Source: Roseovarius amoyensis
Lineage (GTDB): Bacteria > Pseudomonadota > Alphaproteobacteria > Rhodobacterales > Rhodobacteraceae
Assembly (NCBI RefSeq): GCF_003260265.1
Contig: NZ_QITQ01000015.1
Location: 1 to 64,000 of the forward strand
Direction of reading: 5' to 3'
DNA length: 64,000 nt
A model generated the notes under the pieces. The model made no database searches. It worked only from the letters and a program-made list of their open reading frames with translations, and was not told the origin of the DNA. Of the stretch, positions 29,561-38,884 are shown one piece after another. The position numbers and the translations under genes are program-made. Within the stretch, counting starts at the first letter, position 1; each line of letters opens with the position of its first letter.

Positions 29561-30201
29561 GCGCGCCGCTGGGTGTCATCCTGGCCGGTGGGCGGGCCAC
29601 GCGGATGGGCGGTGGCGACAAGGGGTTGCTGGCGCTGGGCGACAGCACTGTCCTTGATCATGTGATCGACCGGCTGACGCCGCAGGTGGCGGCGATGGCG
29701 CTCAGCGCCAATGGCGACCCGGCGCGCTTTGCCCGGTTCGGCCTGCCGGTACTGCCCGACCCGCTGCCCGATTTCCCCGGCCCGCTGGCTGGTGTCCTGG
29801 CCGGGCTCGACTGGGCGGCGGCCGAAGGGGCGGAAACGATCGTGACCGTGGCCGCGGATACACCGTTTTTTCCCCGCGACCTGGTTGCCCGCCTGCAAGG
29901 CGCGGCAGAGGGGCAGACGCATCCGCTGGTGCTGGCCGCCACCCCGCGCGGCGAGGGTGAGCGCACCAAATCCATGCGCGGCGGCAGGCTGATCCGTCAC
30001 CCGACCTTTGGCCTGTGGCCCGTCGCGCTGCGCGACGACCTGCGCGCCGCGCTGACAGACGGCCTGCGCAAGGTGGTCATGTGGACCGAGCCGCATGGCG
30101 GGCGCGAGGCGGTGTTCGACGACCCCGGCGAGCCCTTCTTCAACGTCAACACGCCTGCCGATCTGGATGCGGCGCGCGCCAGGCTGGAGCGCGCGGAATG
30201 A
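29557..30201 (+). CDS. mobA: Molybdenum cofactor guanylyltransferase
   Basis: 214 residues. It links GMP to molybdopterin to form the guanine dinucleotide cofactor used by formate dehydrogenase and DMSO reductase-type enzymes. The nucleotidyltransferase motif is VILAGGRATRMGGGDKGLL. VTVAADTPFFP carries the metal-binding aspartate, and FFNVNTPADLDAA is the usual C-terminal signature. It overlaps fdhD and mobB by four bases on each side (ATGA), so fdhD-mobA-mobB form one translation-coupled unit. Confidence 0.95.
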   Translation: MSAPLGVILAGGRATRMGGGDKGLLALGDSTVLDHVIDRLTPQVAAMALSANGDPARFARFGLPVLPDPLPDFPGPLAGVLAGLDWAAAEGAETIVTVAADTPFFPRDLVARLQGAAEGQTHPLVLAATPRGEGERTKSMRGGRLIRHPTFGLWPVALRDDLRAALTDGLRKVVMWTEPHGGREAVFDDPGEPFFNVNTPADLDAARARLERAE

Positions 30202-30689
30202 AGGTTTTCGGCGTCGTCGGCTGGAAGAACTCCGGCAAGACCGGGCTGGTGGAACGCCTGGTGACAGAGATCGCCGGGCGCGGCATTTCCGTCTCGACCG
30301 TCAAGCACGCGCATGTGGCGTTCGACATCGACCAGCCCGGTACCGACAGCGACCGTCACCGCCGCGCCGGCGCGCGCGAGGTGCTGATCTCGTCGCCGCG
30401 CCGCTATGCCCTGATGCACGAGGTGCGGGGCGAGGCCGAATTGCCGCTGGCACAATTGCTGGAACGCCTCGCCCCGGTCGACCTGGTGCTGGTCGAGGGC
30501 TACAAGCGCGAACCGCACCCCAAGGTCGAGGCGCACCGCGCCGTCACCGGCAACCCGCTGATCGCGCCGGATGACCCAACCGTGCGGGCGGTGGCCAGTG
30601 ACATGGCGCTGACGCTCGACCGGCCGGTTTTCAACCTCGACGCCACCGCCGAGATCGCGGATTTCATCCTGCGCGAGGTCGGGCTCTGA
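30198..30689 (+). CDS. mobB: Molybdopterin-guanine dinucleotide biosynthesis protein MobB
   Basis: 163 residues. The P-loop is VVGWKNSGKTGLVERL near the N-terminus, followed by STVKHAHVAFDID, GTDSDRHRRAGA, and LVLVEGYKREPHPKVE. This GTP-binding protein assists MobA but is not essential in E. coli. It starts within the mobA stop (ATGA). MoeA follows 81 bases later in the same direction. Confidence 0.95.
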   Translation: MKVFGVVGWKNSGKTGLVERLVTEIAGRGISVSTVKHAHVAFDIDQPGTDSDRHRRAGAREVLISSPRRYALMHEVRGEAELPLAQLLERLAPVDLVLVEGYKREPHPKVEAHRAVTGNPLIAPDDPTVRAVASDMALTLDRPVFNLDATAEIADFILREVGL

Positions 30690-30770
30690 CCCACCTCTGC
30701 GGATGGCCGGACGATTGAACCTGGCGACCAGCGATGCCATGCTGCCCGCGACAGACCCAAAGGAAGGCCG

Positions 30771-32057
30771 ATGACCGAACCAGCAGACCGGAAACAGCCC
30801 GAACGCCTGCGCCCGCCGCCCCTGCGTGACGACTGCTTCGCGCTGCCCGCCGGGGTCGACTGGACGCCGGTCGATACCGCGCTGGCAATGCTGCGCGAGC
30901 GGCTGTCGGTGGTCGCGGGGTCAGAGGTTCTGCCGCTGGGGCAGGCGCAGGGCCGGGTTCTGGCCGAACCGGTGGTGGCGCGTCGCGCCAACCCGCCCCA
31001 GCCCAATTCCGCCGTCGATGGCTATGGTTTTGCCCATACCGCGCTGGGCGCGGGCGACCAGGTGCTGCCGCTGATCAAGGGGCGGTCGGCGGCAGGCGTG
31101 CCCTTTGCCGGCACCGTGCCCGAGGGCTATGCGCTGCGCATCCTGACCGGCGCGGCGCTGCCCGAAGGTGTCGATACCGTGATCATGGAAGAGGATGTGA
31201 GCCTGGGCGATGGCGAAATCGCCTTTCGCGGCGGGCTGAAACCCGGCGCCAACACCCGACGCGCCGGCGAGGATGTCGAGGCGGGCGAAACCGTGCTGCA
31301 TCCGGGCCGGGTGCTGACGCCCGCCGATCTGGCGCTGTGCGCAGCGGTGGGGGTAGCCGAGCTGTCGGTGCGCCAGCCGCTGAGGGTGGCGGTGATTTCG
31401 ACCGGGGATGAGCTGGTCGAACCCGGACAGCCGGCGCGCGAGGGCCAGATATTTGATGCCAACCGGCCAATGCTGATCGCGCTGCTGCGCGACTTGGGCT
31501 TTCACCCGATTGACCTGGGGCGGGTCGCCGATGACCGCGACAGCCTGCGCGCGGCGTTCGACCGGGGCGCGACAGAGGCGGATGCGATCCTGACCTCGGG
31601 CGGCGCATCGGCGGGGGACGAGGACCATGTTTCGGCCCTGCTCAACGAGGCGGGCGCGATGGCGGAATGGCGCATCGCGCTGAAACCGGGGCGCCCGCTG
31701 GCGCTGGGGGTGTGGAACGGCACCCCGGTCTTTGGCCTGCCCGGCAACCCGGTGGCAGCGATGGTGTGCACGCTGATATTCGCGCGCCCGGCGCTGGGGC
31801 TGCTGGCCGGTGAGGGCTGGCGAGAGCCGCAAGCGTTCGAGGTGCCGGCAGCGTTTTCCAAGTCCAAGAAGCCGGGGCGGCGGGAATACCTGCGTGCACG
31901 GATCAGGGACGGGCGGGCAGAGGTGTTCCACTCCGAAGGGTCGGGGCGCATCAGCGGGTTAAGCTGGGCCGAGGGGCTGGTCGAGCTGCCCGACGGCGCG
32001 GCCGTGATCGGGCCGGGCGACCCGGTGCGCTATATCCCTTACGGGAGTTTTCGCTAG
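30771..32057 (+). CDS. moeA: Molybdopterin molybdenumtransferase MoeA
   Basis: 428 residues. It inserts molybdate into adenylated molybdopterin. Motifs in order: PPQPNSAVDGYGFA, RILTGAALPEGVDTVIMEED, VISTGDELVEPGQ, DANRPMLIALLRDLG, LTSGGASAGDEDHV (the MoCF-binding loop) and VFGLPGNPVAAMV. AAAGGAAGG precedes ATG 30771. It closes the fdhD-mobA-mobB-moeA block, which would together mature a formate dehydrogenase encoded elsewhere. A modular repeat follows its stop, before the convergent rsmB gene. Confidence 0.95.
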   Translation: MTEPADRKQPERLRPPPLRDDCFALPAGVDWTPVDTALAMLRERLSVVAGSEVLPLGQAQGRVLAEPVVARRANPPQPNSAVDGYGFAHTALGAGDQVLPLIKGRSAAGVPFAGTVPEGYALRILTGAALPEGVDTVIMEEDVSLGDGEIAFRGGLKPGANTRRAGEDVEAGETVLHPGRVLTPADLALCAAVGVAELSVRQPLRVAVISTGDELVEPGQPAREGQIFDANRPMLIALLRDLGFHPIDLGRVADDRDSLRAAFDRGATEADAILTSGGASAGDEDHVSALLNEAGAMAEWRIALKPGRPLALGVWNGTPVFGLPGNPVAAMVCTLIFARPALGLLAGEGWREPQAFEVPAAFSKSKKPGRREYLRARIRDGRAEVFHSEGSGRISGLSWAEGLVELPDGAAVIGPGDPVRYIPYGSFR

Positions 32058-32088
32058 GGCGCAGCGCGCCTGAACGATGGGGTCATTC

Positions 32089-32168
32089 GACCGGCCCGCT
32101 AGCGGGCCGGGCATGCGCCCGCCCGCCCCACGGCGGGCGCATTCGCGCCCACCCGGTCGGCCGCATGC
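32089..32168. repeat. Modular hairpin repeat, copy A (fullest)
   Basis: Lies between convergent moeA and rsmB. Parts in order: GGCCCGCT-AGCGGGCC palindrome (32093-32108), GGGCATGCGCCC (32109-32120), GCCCGCC/GGCGGGC stem (32121-32138), GGGCGC-ATTC-GCGCCC stem (32135-32150), and an outer pair GACCGG (32089-32094) with CCGGTC (32153-32158). The last 59 bases match copy B at 37413-37471 with three differences. It may also work as a transcription barrier for both genes. Confidence 0.85.
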
Positions 32169-32203
32169 AGCCGCATCACGGCCCGATAAACCCTAACCGG
32201 CTA

Positions 32204-33466
32204 TCAGCCCGGCAGCCGCAGCACCGCCATGTAAAACCCGTCCATGCCGCCCGCATCGGGCCAGTAATCGGGGCGCAGGCGTAATCCGCCCTCTTCGGTG
32301 ATCCAGGCAGGGTCTACCCCGGGCAGGTCCAGCGCGGCGGGGTCGGCCACAAGCCCCGGATGGCGGGCAAGCGCGGCCTCGACCTGGCATTCGCCCTCGT
32401 CCGGCAGCAGCGAACAGGTGCAGAAAACCAGCCGCCCGCCGGGCCGCAGCAGCGTAAGCGCGTGGTCGATCATCCGTTCCTGCAACGCGAAGAGCGTGGT
32501 GAACTCGGACCCGTCGCGCGCATGGGGCAGGTCGGGGTGGCGGCGGATGGTGCCGGTGGCCGAACAGGGCGCATCGACAAGGATGGCGTCATAGGGGCCG
32601 TCGTCGTGGGTCAGCGCATCGGCGGTGATGCAGGTGGCGTTCAGCCCCGTGCGCGCGAGGTTCTCGCGCACCCGGTGCATCCGCTTGTCGGAAATGTCGA
32701 GCGCCATCACCTCGGCCCCCGCGGCGGCGAGTTGCAGCGTCTTGCCCCCCGGCGCGGCGCACAGGTCCAGCACACGCTCACCGGGCTGGGGCGCCAGCAG
32801 GCGCGCGGGCAGCGCGGCGGCGGCATCCTGCACCCACCAGGCGCCCTCGTCATAGCCCGGCAGGGCCGACACCTGCCCCGCATCCGACAGCCGCACAGAC
32901 CTCGTGGGCAACAGCACCCCGCCCAGTCGTTCGGCCAGGGCGGCGGGATCGTCGCGCGCGGTCAGGTCCAGCGGCGCGCCGGCGAAATGGGCCTTTTCCA
33001 TCGCGCTTACCGCGCCCTTGCCCCAAGCGGCGACCAGCGGGTCACGCAGCCATCCCGGCAGGCGTGGAATGCGCAGGTCGTTCCAGCGGCGCAGGTCCTC
33101 GTCCGCGACCTTTCGCAGGACCGCGTTGACCATCGCCCGCCGCTTGGGCTGGGAAACCATCTCCACCAGGTCATCGACCACCCCGTGCGCCGCGCCGCCG
33201 GTGCACAGCTCGACCGTGCCCAGGCGCAAGAGGTTCAGCAGCGGCAGCGGCGGGCGTTTGCGCAGGTGGCGCAACAGGATGCGGTCGGCGCGGTCGATCC
33301 CGCGCAGCGTGTCCAGCGCCAGCCGGCGCGCGGTGGCGCGCTCTGACGGGGGCATGTCGGCAAAGGCGGGTCGGGCGGTGAGATCGGACAATAGTTCGCC
33401 GCGTTCCACCACGCCGGCGATCAGGCGCAGGGCCGCGCGTCTTGCGGGGCGTTTCTCTGATGACAT
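32204..33466 (-). CDS. rsmB: 16S rRNA m5C967 methyltransferase-type protein (RsmB family)
   Basis: 420 residues. The N-terminal NusB-like RNA-binding domain covers about 1-135 (RRAALRLIAGVVERGELLSD, RLALDTLRGIDRADRILL). The SAM-dependent methyltransferase domain follows: LDLCAAPGGKTLQLAAAGAEV binds SAM, VDAPCSATGTIRRHPD and VFCTCSLLPDEGE carry the two cysteines of m5C RNA methyltransferases. The start at 33466 (MSSEKRPARRAALR) fits the family; an upstream extension has no support. It is divergent from the DUF1674 gene. The exact rRNA position is assumed from the family. Confidence 0.9.
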   Translation of the reverse strand: MSSEKRPARRAALRLIAGVVERGELLSDLTARPAFADMPPSERATARRLALDTLRGIDRADRILLRHLRKRPPLPLLNLLRLGTVELCTGGAAHGVVDDLVEMVSQPKRRAMVNAVLRKVADEDLRRWNDLRIPRLPGWLRDPLVAAWGKGAVSAMEKAHFAGAPLDLTARDDPAALAERLGGVLLPTRSVRLSDAGQVSALPGYDEGAWWVQDAAAALPARLLAPQPGERVLDLCAAPGGKTLQLAAAGAEVMALDISDKRMHRVRENLARTGLNATCITADALTHDDGPYDAILVDAPCSATGTIRRHPDLPHARDGSEFTTLFALQERMIDHALTLLRPGGRLVFCTCSLLPDEGECQVEAALARHPGLVADPAALDLPGVDPAWITEEGGLRLRPDYWPDAGGMDGFYMAVLRLPG

Positions 33467-33537
33467 GGGGCGCGGGTCCTTGGCCTTGGCTCGGGCGAGG
33501 GCTATATCAGGAGCCGAAGCTGGAAGGAAGCCGAGCC

Positions 33538-33714
33538 ATGGATAGCGATAAGAAAGATCTGCCGCCCGCCGCCCTGCGGGCACTCGCCGAGGCCGAGGAA
33601 CGGCGCCGGAATGCGCCCCAGCCCGATTTGCCGCCCGAGTTGGGCGGGCGCGAGGGGCCAGAGCCCGTGCGCTATGGCGATTGGGAGAAAAAGGGCATCG
33701 CGGTCGATTTCTGA
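33538..33714 (+). CDS. DUF1674 protein (succinate dehydrogenase assembly factor 4-like)
   Basis: 58 residues from ATG 33538, with GGAAGG upstream. The C-terminal signature EPVRYGDWEKKGIAVDF is the conserved end of the DUF1674/SDHAF4 family. In mitochondria this factor binds the flavinated SdhA subunit during complex II assembly; a matching role in bacteria is inference. It is divergent from rsmB and convergent with dapB. Confidence 0.88.
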   Translation: MDSDKKDLPPAALRALAEAEERRRNAPQPDLPPELGGREGPEPVRYGDWEKKGIAVDF

Positions 33715-33782
33715 CCGCCTGCCGCCGCACCCGGCCGCGCTGGCGGATCGGGTATTTTCAACCAGAAAGAAGCCTGCCCCGG

Positions 33783-34601
33783 TCAGGCGCCGGTCAGGCC
33801 CAGAACGTCGAGCATGTCGTATTCGCCGGGCTTTTTGCCCTGGCCCCACAGCGCGGCCTTGAGCGCGCCACGGGCAAAGATCGCCCTGTCCGTGGCGACA
33901 TGGCGCAACACGATCCGTTCGCCCTGGCCGGCAAAGAGCACGTCATGTTCGCCCACGATGTCGCCACCCCGGATGGCGTGAAAGCCGATAGGTCCACGCT
34001 CGCGCTTGCCGGTGATGCCTTCGCGGGCGCGGTCGGAAACCCTGTCTAGCGCCACGCCGCGCCCCTCGGCCGCGGCCTCGCCCAGCATCAGCGCGGTGCC
34101 GGAGGGGGCGTCGACCTTTTGGTTGTGGTGGGCCTCGATCACCTCGATGTCGAAATCCTCGTCCAGTGCGGCGGCGACTTGCCGCGTGATCTGCACCAGC
34201 AGGTTGACGCCAAGGCTCATGTTGCCGGCGCGCACGATGGTGGCGTGACGCGCGGCGGCGCTGATGCGGGCCAGGTCGGCCTCGGTCAGCCCGGTGGTGC
34301 CGATAACGTGCACGCAGCGCGCCTGCGCCGCCAGCGCGGCGAATTCGACCGTTGCCGCCGGCGCGGTAAAGTCGATCACCGCATGCGCGTGGGCGATCGC
34401 GTCAAGCGCGTCGTCGGTGACCGCCACGCCAAGCGGCGCGCCGCCCATGGCGGTGCCCACGTCCTGCCCGATCCAGTCATGCCCGGGCCGTTCGATCACG
34501 CCGGCCAGCCGCGCGCGGCCGCTGTCGCAGATCGCCCGTATCAGCATTTGCCCCATCCGGCCCGAGGCCCCTGTCACCACAATGCCCGGCAGATCGCTCA
34601 T
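33783..34601 (-). CDS. dapB: 4-hydroxy-tetrahydrodipicolinate reductase
   Basis: 272 residues. It reduces the cyclic intermediate of the diaminopimelate/lysine pathway. The Rossmann motif is [17 protein letters not shown]. The catalytic and substrate motif is [30 protein letters not shown] and [11 protein letters not shown]-like [12 protein letters not shown] are typical. The start at 34601 ([11 protein letters not shown]) gives the usual length. The open frame extends upstream far past rbfA's start on the other strand and is not credible. It is divergent from rbfA across 87 bases. Confidence 0.97.
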   Translation of the reverse strand: MSDLPGIVVTGASGRMGQMLIRAICDSGRARLAGVIERPGHDWIGQDVGTAMGGAPLGVAVTDDALDAIAHAHAVIDFTAPAATVEFAALAAQARCVHVIGTTGLTEADLARISAAARHATIVRAGNMSLGVNLLVQITRQVAAALDEDFDIEVIEAHHNQKVDAPSGTALMLGEAAAEGRGVALDRVSDRAREGITGKRERGPIGFHAIRGGDIVGEHDVLFAGQGERIVLRHVATDRAIFARGALKAALWGQGKKPGEYDMLDVLGLTGA

Positions 34602-34688
34602 TTCCCGTTGCTCCCGCTTTGTTCGCCCCTTCCCTAGCGCAGCCATCGCCGCTTGGCAAAACCCTGTCGAAGGCTTAGATGCAGGGGC

Positions 34689-35084
34689 ATGGCGAAACGC
34701 AATTTCCATGACGGCCCCGGCCCCTCGCAACGGCAGCTTCGCGTTGGCGAACTGATCCGGCGCACATTGTCGGAAATCCTGGCGCGTGGTGACATCCACG
34801 ACCCCGAGCTGAACCGGCTGTCGGTAACGGTGGGCGAGGTGCGCACATCGCCCGATCTGAAGGTCGCCACCGCCTATGTTCTGCCGTTGGGCGGAACCGG
34901 GCGCGAGGACGTAATCGCCTTGCTGGCGCGCAACCAGGGGCCGCTGCGGCGAAGCATCGGCCGCAAGCTGTCGCTGAAATACGCGCCCGAGCTGCGCTTT
35001 CGCATCGACGAGACCTTTGACAAGCTGGACGAAACCCGCCGCCTGTTTTCGCAGGAAACCGTGCGTCGGGATATCGAGGACTAG
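34689..35084 (+). CDS. rbfA: Ribosome-binding factor A
   Basis: 131 residues. RbfA binds the small subunit and helps mature the 5' end of 16S rRNA, especially in the cold. The KH-like core is visible: [42 protein letters not shown], and [20 protein letters not shown] 34689 was chosen because [16 protein letters not shown] is the family start; an upstream in-frame start at 34653 lacks support. A glycosidase-like gene is inserted between it and truB. Confidence 0.96.
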   Translation: MAKRNFHDGPGPSQRQLRVGELIRRTLSEILARGDIHDPELNRLSVTVGEVRTSPDLKVATAYVLPLGGTGREDVIALLARNQGPLRRSIGRKLSLKYAPELRFRIDETFDKLDETRRLFSQETVRRDIED

Positions 35085-35088
35085 CGCG

Positions 35089-35832
35089 ATGCGCGCCCTG
35101 GTCCTGCTGCTGTTGTGGGCGTTACCGGCGCTGCCGGCGGCGGCGATGGAGTGCGGGGCGGTGACGCATGAGGGCGCGGATTTCACCGTTTGCCGGGCGG
35201 ATACCGCGCAGACCGACCTGCGCCTGTTCCTCAACGATCCCGAAACCGGGGCGCCGGTGGGCAGTTTCACCAACCTGCGTTCGATGCTGGCGCGCGACGG
35301 GCTGGTGCTGGGCTTTGCCATGAATGCCGGCATGTATCACCAGGATCGCCGCCCGGTGGGGTACTATATCGAAGATGGGGTCGAGCTTGCGCCGCTGATC
35401 CGTTCGGCCGGGCCGGGGAATTTCGGGATGCTGCCCAACGGCGTCTTTTGCATCGGCGACGGCTGGGCGCGGGTGTTCGAGACCGAACGCCTGGTGCGTG
35501 AACGCCCCGCCTGCCACTTTGCCAGCCAGTCGGGGCCGATGCTGGTGATCGACGGGAAACTGCACCCGCGTTTTCTGCCCGACAGCGACAGCCGCTATGT
35601 GCGCAACGGTGTCGGCACGTCGGAGGATGGCAGCACCGTGTGGTTCGCGATCTCGCTCGCGCCGGTCACGTTCCACCGCTTTGCCACGCTCTTTCGCGAT
35701 GCGCTGGGTGCGCCGCAGGCGCTCTATTTCGATGGCAATATCTCGCGTCTCTATGCGCCGGGCATCGGGCGGCACGATGGCGGCTTTCCGATGGGGCCGA
35801 TGGTCGGCGTGGTCGAGAAGGCGGGCGATTGA
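35089..35832 (+). CDS. Exported phosphodiester glycosidase-family protein
   Basis: 247 residues. Residues 1-19 are a clear signal peptide ([19 protein letters not shown]). The rest matches the NAGPA/DUF2233 family: [66 protein letters not shown] and [12 protein letters not shown]. Family members cleave N-acetylglucosamine phosphodiesters; the bacterial substrate here is unknown, perhaps a cell-envelope or exopolysaccharide phosphodiester. It starts four bases after the rbfA stop and is followed by truB 61 bases later, so it is embedded in a translation-gene operon. Confidence 0.87.
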   Translation: MRALVLLLLWALPALPAAAMECGAVTHEGADFTVCRADTAQTDLRLFLNDPETGAPVGSFTNLRSMLARDGLVLGFAMNAGMYHQDRRPVGYYIEDGVELAPLIRSAGPGNFGMLPNGVFCIGDGWARVFETERLVRERPACHFASQSGPMLVIDGKLHPRFLPDSDSRYVRNGVGTSEDGSTVWFAISLAPVTFHRFATLFRDALGAPQALYFDGNISRLYAPGIGRHDGGFPMGPMVGVVEKAGD

Positions 35833-35893
35833 CGCGCCGCTCCGGTCTTGCTAGCTCGCAGACTTCATTCCAAACCCGAGGGCACCAAGAGGT

Positions 35894-36814
35894 ATGGCAC
35901 GCAAACGCAAGGGCCGCGACATTTCCGGCTGGCTGGTCGTTGACAAGCCCGCGGGCATGACCTCGACCGCGGTGGTGAACAAGGTGCGCTGGGCGCTGCA
36001 GGCGAAAAAGGCGGGCCATGCCGGCACGCTCGACCCCGAGGCGACGGGTGTCCTGGCGGTGGCGCTGGGCGAGGCGACCAAGACCGTGCCCTACATCACC
36101 GACGCGCTGAAGGCGTATGAATTCGGGGTGCGGCTGGGTCAGGCCACCAACACTGACGACGCCGAGGGCGAGGTGATCGCCACATCTGACCAACGCCCTA
36201 CCGACGACGAGATCAAGGAGGCGCTGAGCGCCTTCGTCGGTGAGATCATGCAGGTTCCGCCGAAATATTCGGCGGTCAAGATTGATGGTCAGCGCGCCTA
36301 CAAGCTGGCGCGCGCGGGCGAAGTGGTCGAGATCGCGGCGCGCCCGCTATGGGTCGAGGAACTGGTGATGACCGACCGGCCCGACGCCGACCATGTCACG
36401 CTGGAAATGACCTGCGGCAAGGGCGGGTATGTGCGCGCCATCGCTCGCGATCTGGGGCAGGCGCTGGGGTGCTACGGCCATGTCGTCTGGCTGCGGCGGG
36501 TCTGGTCGGGGCCGTTCGACGCCGAAGAGGGGCTGAGCATCGACCAGATCGACAGTCTGGCGCAGACGCCCGAACTGGACGCGCATCTGCGCCCGCTCGA
36601 GGACGGGCTTGTCGACCTGCCCCGCGTCGTGGCCACGGACGAGGGTGCGGCGCGGCTGCGCAACGGCAACCCCGGCATGGTGATCGCGAAGGACGTGGAA
36701 TACGGCGACGAGTGCTGGGCCGCCCACAAGGGCCGCGCCGTGGCGGTCGGCCGCTTCAAGGCGGGCGAGCTGCACCCGGCGCGCGTCTTTGTCACCAGCC
36801 CGGCGGAGGGCTGA
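35894..36814 (+). CDS. truB: tRNA pseudouridine(55) synthase
   Basis: 306 residues. It makes pseudouridine 55 in the T arm of tRNAs. The catalytic aspartate is in [20 protein letters not shown]. Other motifs are [20 protein letters not shown] at the N-terminus, [21 protein letters not shown], and [16 protein letters not shown]. The C-terminal region is the short PUA-like tail of alphaproteobacterial TruB. AAGAGGT precedes ATG 35894. The DUF1643 gene starts one base after its stop. Confidence 0.97.
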   Translation: MARKRKGRDISGWLVVDKPAGMTSTAVVNKVRWALQAKKAGHAGTLDPEATGVLAVALGEATKTVPYITDALKAYEFGVRLGQATNTDDAEGEVIATSDQRPTDDEIKEALSAFVGEIMQVPPKYSAVKIDGQRAYKLARAGEVVEIAARPLWVEELVMTDRPDADHVTLEMTCGKGGYVRAIARDLGQALGCYGHVVWLRRVWSGPFDAEEGLSIDQIDSLAQTPELDAHLRPLEDGLVDLPRVVATDEGAARLRNGNPGMVIAKDVEYGDECWAAHKGRAVAVGRFKAGELHPARVFVTSPAEG

Positions 36815-36815
36815 G

Positions 36816-37379
36816 ATGGCCGCGCCCGAGGACCGTCATGACCCCGGCGGCAAGGTTCGCCTGCGCCTGCCCGAGGGCGTGAGCGGCGAGGCGGCGTTTT
36901 CCCCCTGTGGGCGGTATCGCCAGACGCTGATCCGTGATTGGACGCAGCCGGGTGCGGCATCCCGCGCGGTGCTGTTCGTCGGCATGAACCCGTCGGTTGC
37001 GGCGGCAGAGGTGTCTGACCCGACCTGCCATCGCGAGCTGACCTTTGCCCGTGGCTGGGGGTTTACCCGGTATCTGAAGGGGAACGTTCTGGACTGGCGG
37101 GCGACATCACCGGGCGACATCCCGCACGACCCGGATGAGGCCCGCAGCCCGGCCAACATCCCGGCGCTGCTGGCGATGGCGGATGAGGCCGAGATCGTGG
37201 TGATGGCGTTTGGTAAGCTGCACAAGCGATTCGCGCCGCTGGTGGCGGAAACGGTCGCCGCGCTGGCGGCCAGCGGCAGGCCGCTCAGGTGTTTCGGGCT
37301 GAACCAGGACGGCTCTGCCAAGCATCCGCTTTACCTGCGCAAGGACACGCCGCTGCGCGATTTTCCGTATTCGGGCTGA
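36816..37379 (+). CDS. DUF1643 family protein
   Basis: 187 residues. Family signatures are FSPCGRYRQTLIRDW, AVLFVGMNPSVAAAEVSDPTCHREL, RYLKGNVLDWRATSP and a closing GSAKHPLYLRKDTPL. The function of DUF1643 proteins is not established; they look like soluble enzymes with conserved polar clusters. ATG 36816 lies one base after the truB stop, so expression is tied to truB. A modular repeat copy separates it from the convergent glycerate kinase gene. Confidence 0.85.
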   Translation: MAAPEDRHDPGGKVRLRLPEGVSGEAAFSPCGRYRQTLIRDWTQPGAASRAVLFVGMNPSVAAAEVSDPTCHRELTFARGWGFTRYLKGNVLDWRATSPGDIPHDPDEARSPANIPALLAMADEAEIVVMAFGKLHKRFAPLVAETVAALAASGRPLRCFGLNQDGSAKHPLYLRKDTPLRDFPYSG

Positions 37380-37412
37380 ATGGCGCGCCTTGACTGACTT
37401 TTGGCAGCCTCC

Positions 37413-37471
37413 GGCATGTGCCCGCCCGCCCCATGGCGGGCGCATTCGCGCCCACCCGGTCGGCGGCATGC
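37413..37471. repeat. Modular hairpin repeat, copy B
   Basis: 59 bases between convergent DUF1643 and glycerate kinase genes, matching the right part of copy A (32110-32168) at all but three positions. It has the GCCCGCC/GGCGGGC and GGGCGC-ATTC-GCGCCC stems but lacks the left GGCCCGCT palindrome. Confidence 0.88.
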
Positions 37472-37520
37472 CTCTGTCACTCAAGCAGCCGGGAATTGCG
37501 ACTATCTGAATAGGCGTGCC

Positions 37521-38771
37521 TCAGCCAGGCGGTTCGATCAGGATGGCGCGGAAATCATTGACGTTGGTCAGTGTCGGGCCGGTGACGACCTGCGCGCCGA
37601 TACGCCCGAAATAGCCATGCGCATCGTTGTCGGCCAACGCGGCGGCGGCATCCGCGCCAAGCGACAGCGTGTCGGGCCCGATCATCGCGCCGGCCACCTC
37701 TGCCGCGCCGTCCACGCCGTCGGTGTCGCAGGCGATGGCGTGGATGCCCGGTGCGCCCTTTAGTGCCGATGCCAGCGCCAGCGCGTATTCGGCATTTGGC
37801 CCGCCGATGCCGTCGCCGCGGCGCGTCACTGTCAGCTCGCCCCCCGACAACAGCAGCACCGGGGCGTCGCCGGGGGCCAGCCCGGCCTGCACATTGCGCG
37901 CCAGTTCGGCGTGGGTGGCGGTGACCTCTCGTGCCTCGCCTTCCAACGCATCGCCCAGGATGCGCACGCTGCAGCCCGCCTCGCGTCCCAGTTCCGCCGC
38001 CGCGTCCAGCGATTGTGCCGGTGCGGCTATGACGCGGTTTTCCACCCGTGACAGCCGCCTGTCGCCCGGCTGGACCACGCCCGAGGGCGCATCCAGCACC
38101 GCCCGCACCGAGGCCGGCATGGCGATGGCGTGGCGGTACAGGATGGTGCGCGCCTCTGTGGGGGTGCTTGTCTCGCCCACGGTCGGGCCGGAGCCGATAT
38201 CGCCGGCGTTGTCGCCCGGCACGTCCGAGATCATCAGCGCCAGCATCCGCGCGGGCCAGGCAGCGGCGGCCAGTTGCCCGCCCTTTACCCGGCTGAGATG
38301 CTTGCGCACGGTGTTGATCTGTCCGATCGGTGCGCCCGAGGCCAGCAGCGCCGCATTGATCGCGCGCTTCTCATTCAGTGTGATCGCGCCCGCCGGCTGG
38401 ACCAGTAGTGCAGAGGCGCCGCCGGATATCAGCGCCAGCACGAAATCCCCTTCGCCCAGCCCGTCGAGCAACGCCAGCATCCGCCGGGTCGCGACCAGAC
38501 CGGCCTCGTCCGGGACCGGGTGCGCGGCCTCGACGATTTCGACACCCCGGCAGGGGCGGGCATGGCCGTAGCGGGTGATCACCAGCCCCTCGCAGGGGCC
38601 CCAGGCGGCCTCGACCGCTTCGGCCATGCGCGCACTGGCCTTGCCCGCGCCCACGACCACCACCTGCCCCGATGGCCGATCAGGCAGGTGGCGGGCGAGG
38701 CTGCGCATCGGGTCGGCCACCGCGACGGCGCGATCGAAGAGGCTGCGCAACAGGCGCGGCGGGTTCAGCAT
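37521..38771 (-). CDS. Glycerate kinase (MOFRL/TtuD type)
   Basis: 416 residues of the class used for D-glycerate or hydroxypyruvate-pathway kinases. Motifs: VVVGAGKASARMAEAVE near the N-terminus, LVLALISGGASALL-like FVLALISGGASALLVQPAG, NTVRKHLSRVKGGQLA, ISDVPGDNAGDIGSGPTV, and the C-terminal MOFRL domain with LLSGGELTVTRRG and GPNAEYALALA. It phosphorylates glycerate with ATP, feeding photorespiration-like or serine-cycle carbon into glycolysis. It is convergent with DUF1643 and divergent from crcB. Confidence 0.92.
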   Translation of the reverse strand: MLNPPRLLRSLFDRAVAVADPMRSLARHLPDRPSGQVVVVGAGKASARMAEAVEAAWGPCEGLVITRYGHARPCRGVEIVEAAHPVPDEAGLVATRRMLALLDGLGEGDFVLALISGGASALLVQPAGAITLNEKRAINAALLASGAPIGQINTVRKHLSRVKGGQLAAAAWPARMLALMISDVPGDNAGDIGSGPTVGETSTPTEARTILYRHAIAMPASVRAVLDAPSGVVQPGDRRLSRVENRVIAAPAQSLDAAAELGREAGCSVRILGDALEGEAREVTATHAELARNVQAGLAPGDAPVLLLSGGELTVTRRGDGIGGPNAEYALALASALKGAPGIHAIACDTDGVDGAAEVAGAMIGPDTLSLGADAAAALADNDAHGYFGRIGAQVVTGPTLTNVNDFRAILIEPPG

Positions 38772-38884
38772 GTTCCGGCGCTCCGGTTTGTTCTGGGCGA
38801 CACTAGCGCGCCAACGGGCGGGTCAGAAGCCCCGATCCCACGGCCAGCTTGACAAGTCGGGGGCGGCGCGCGACAGACGCGGCC

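Noticed and set aside
38772-38884. Fluoride riboswitch before crcB
   Set aside because: I looked for the conserved riboswitch core and pseudoknot pattern and did not see it.
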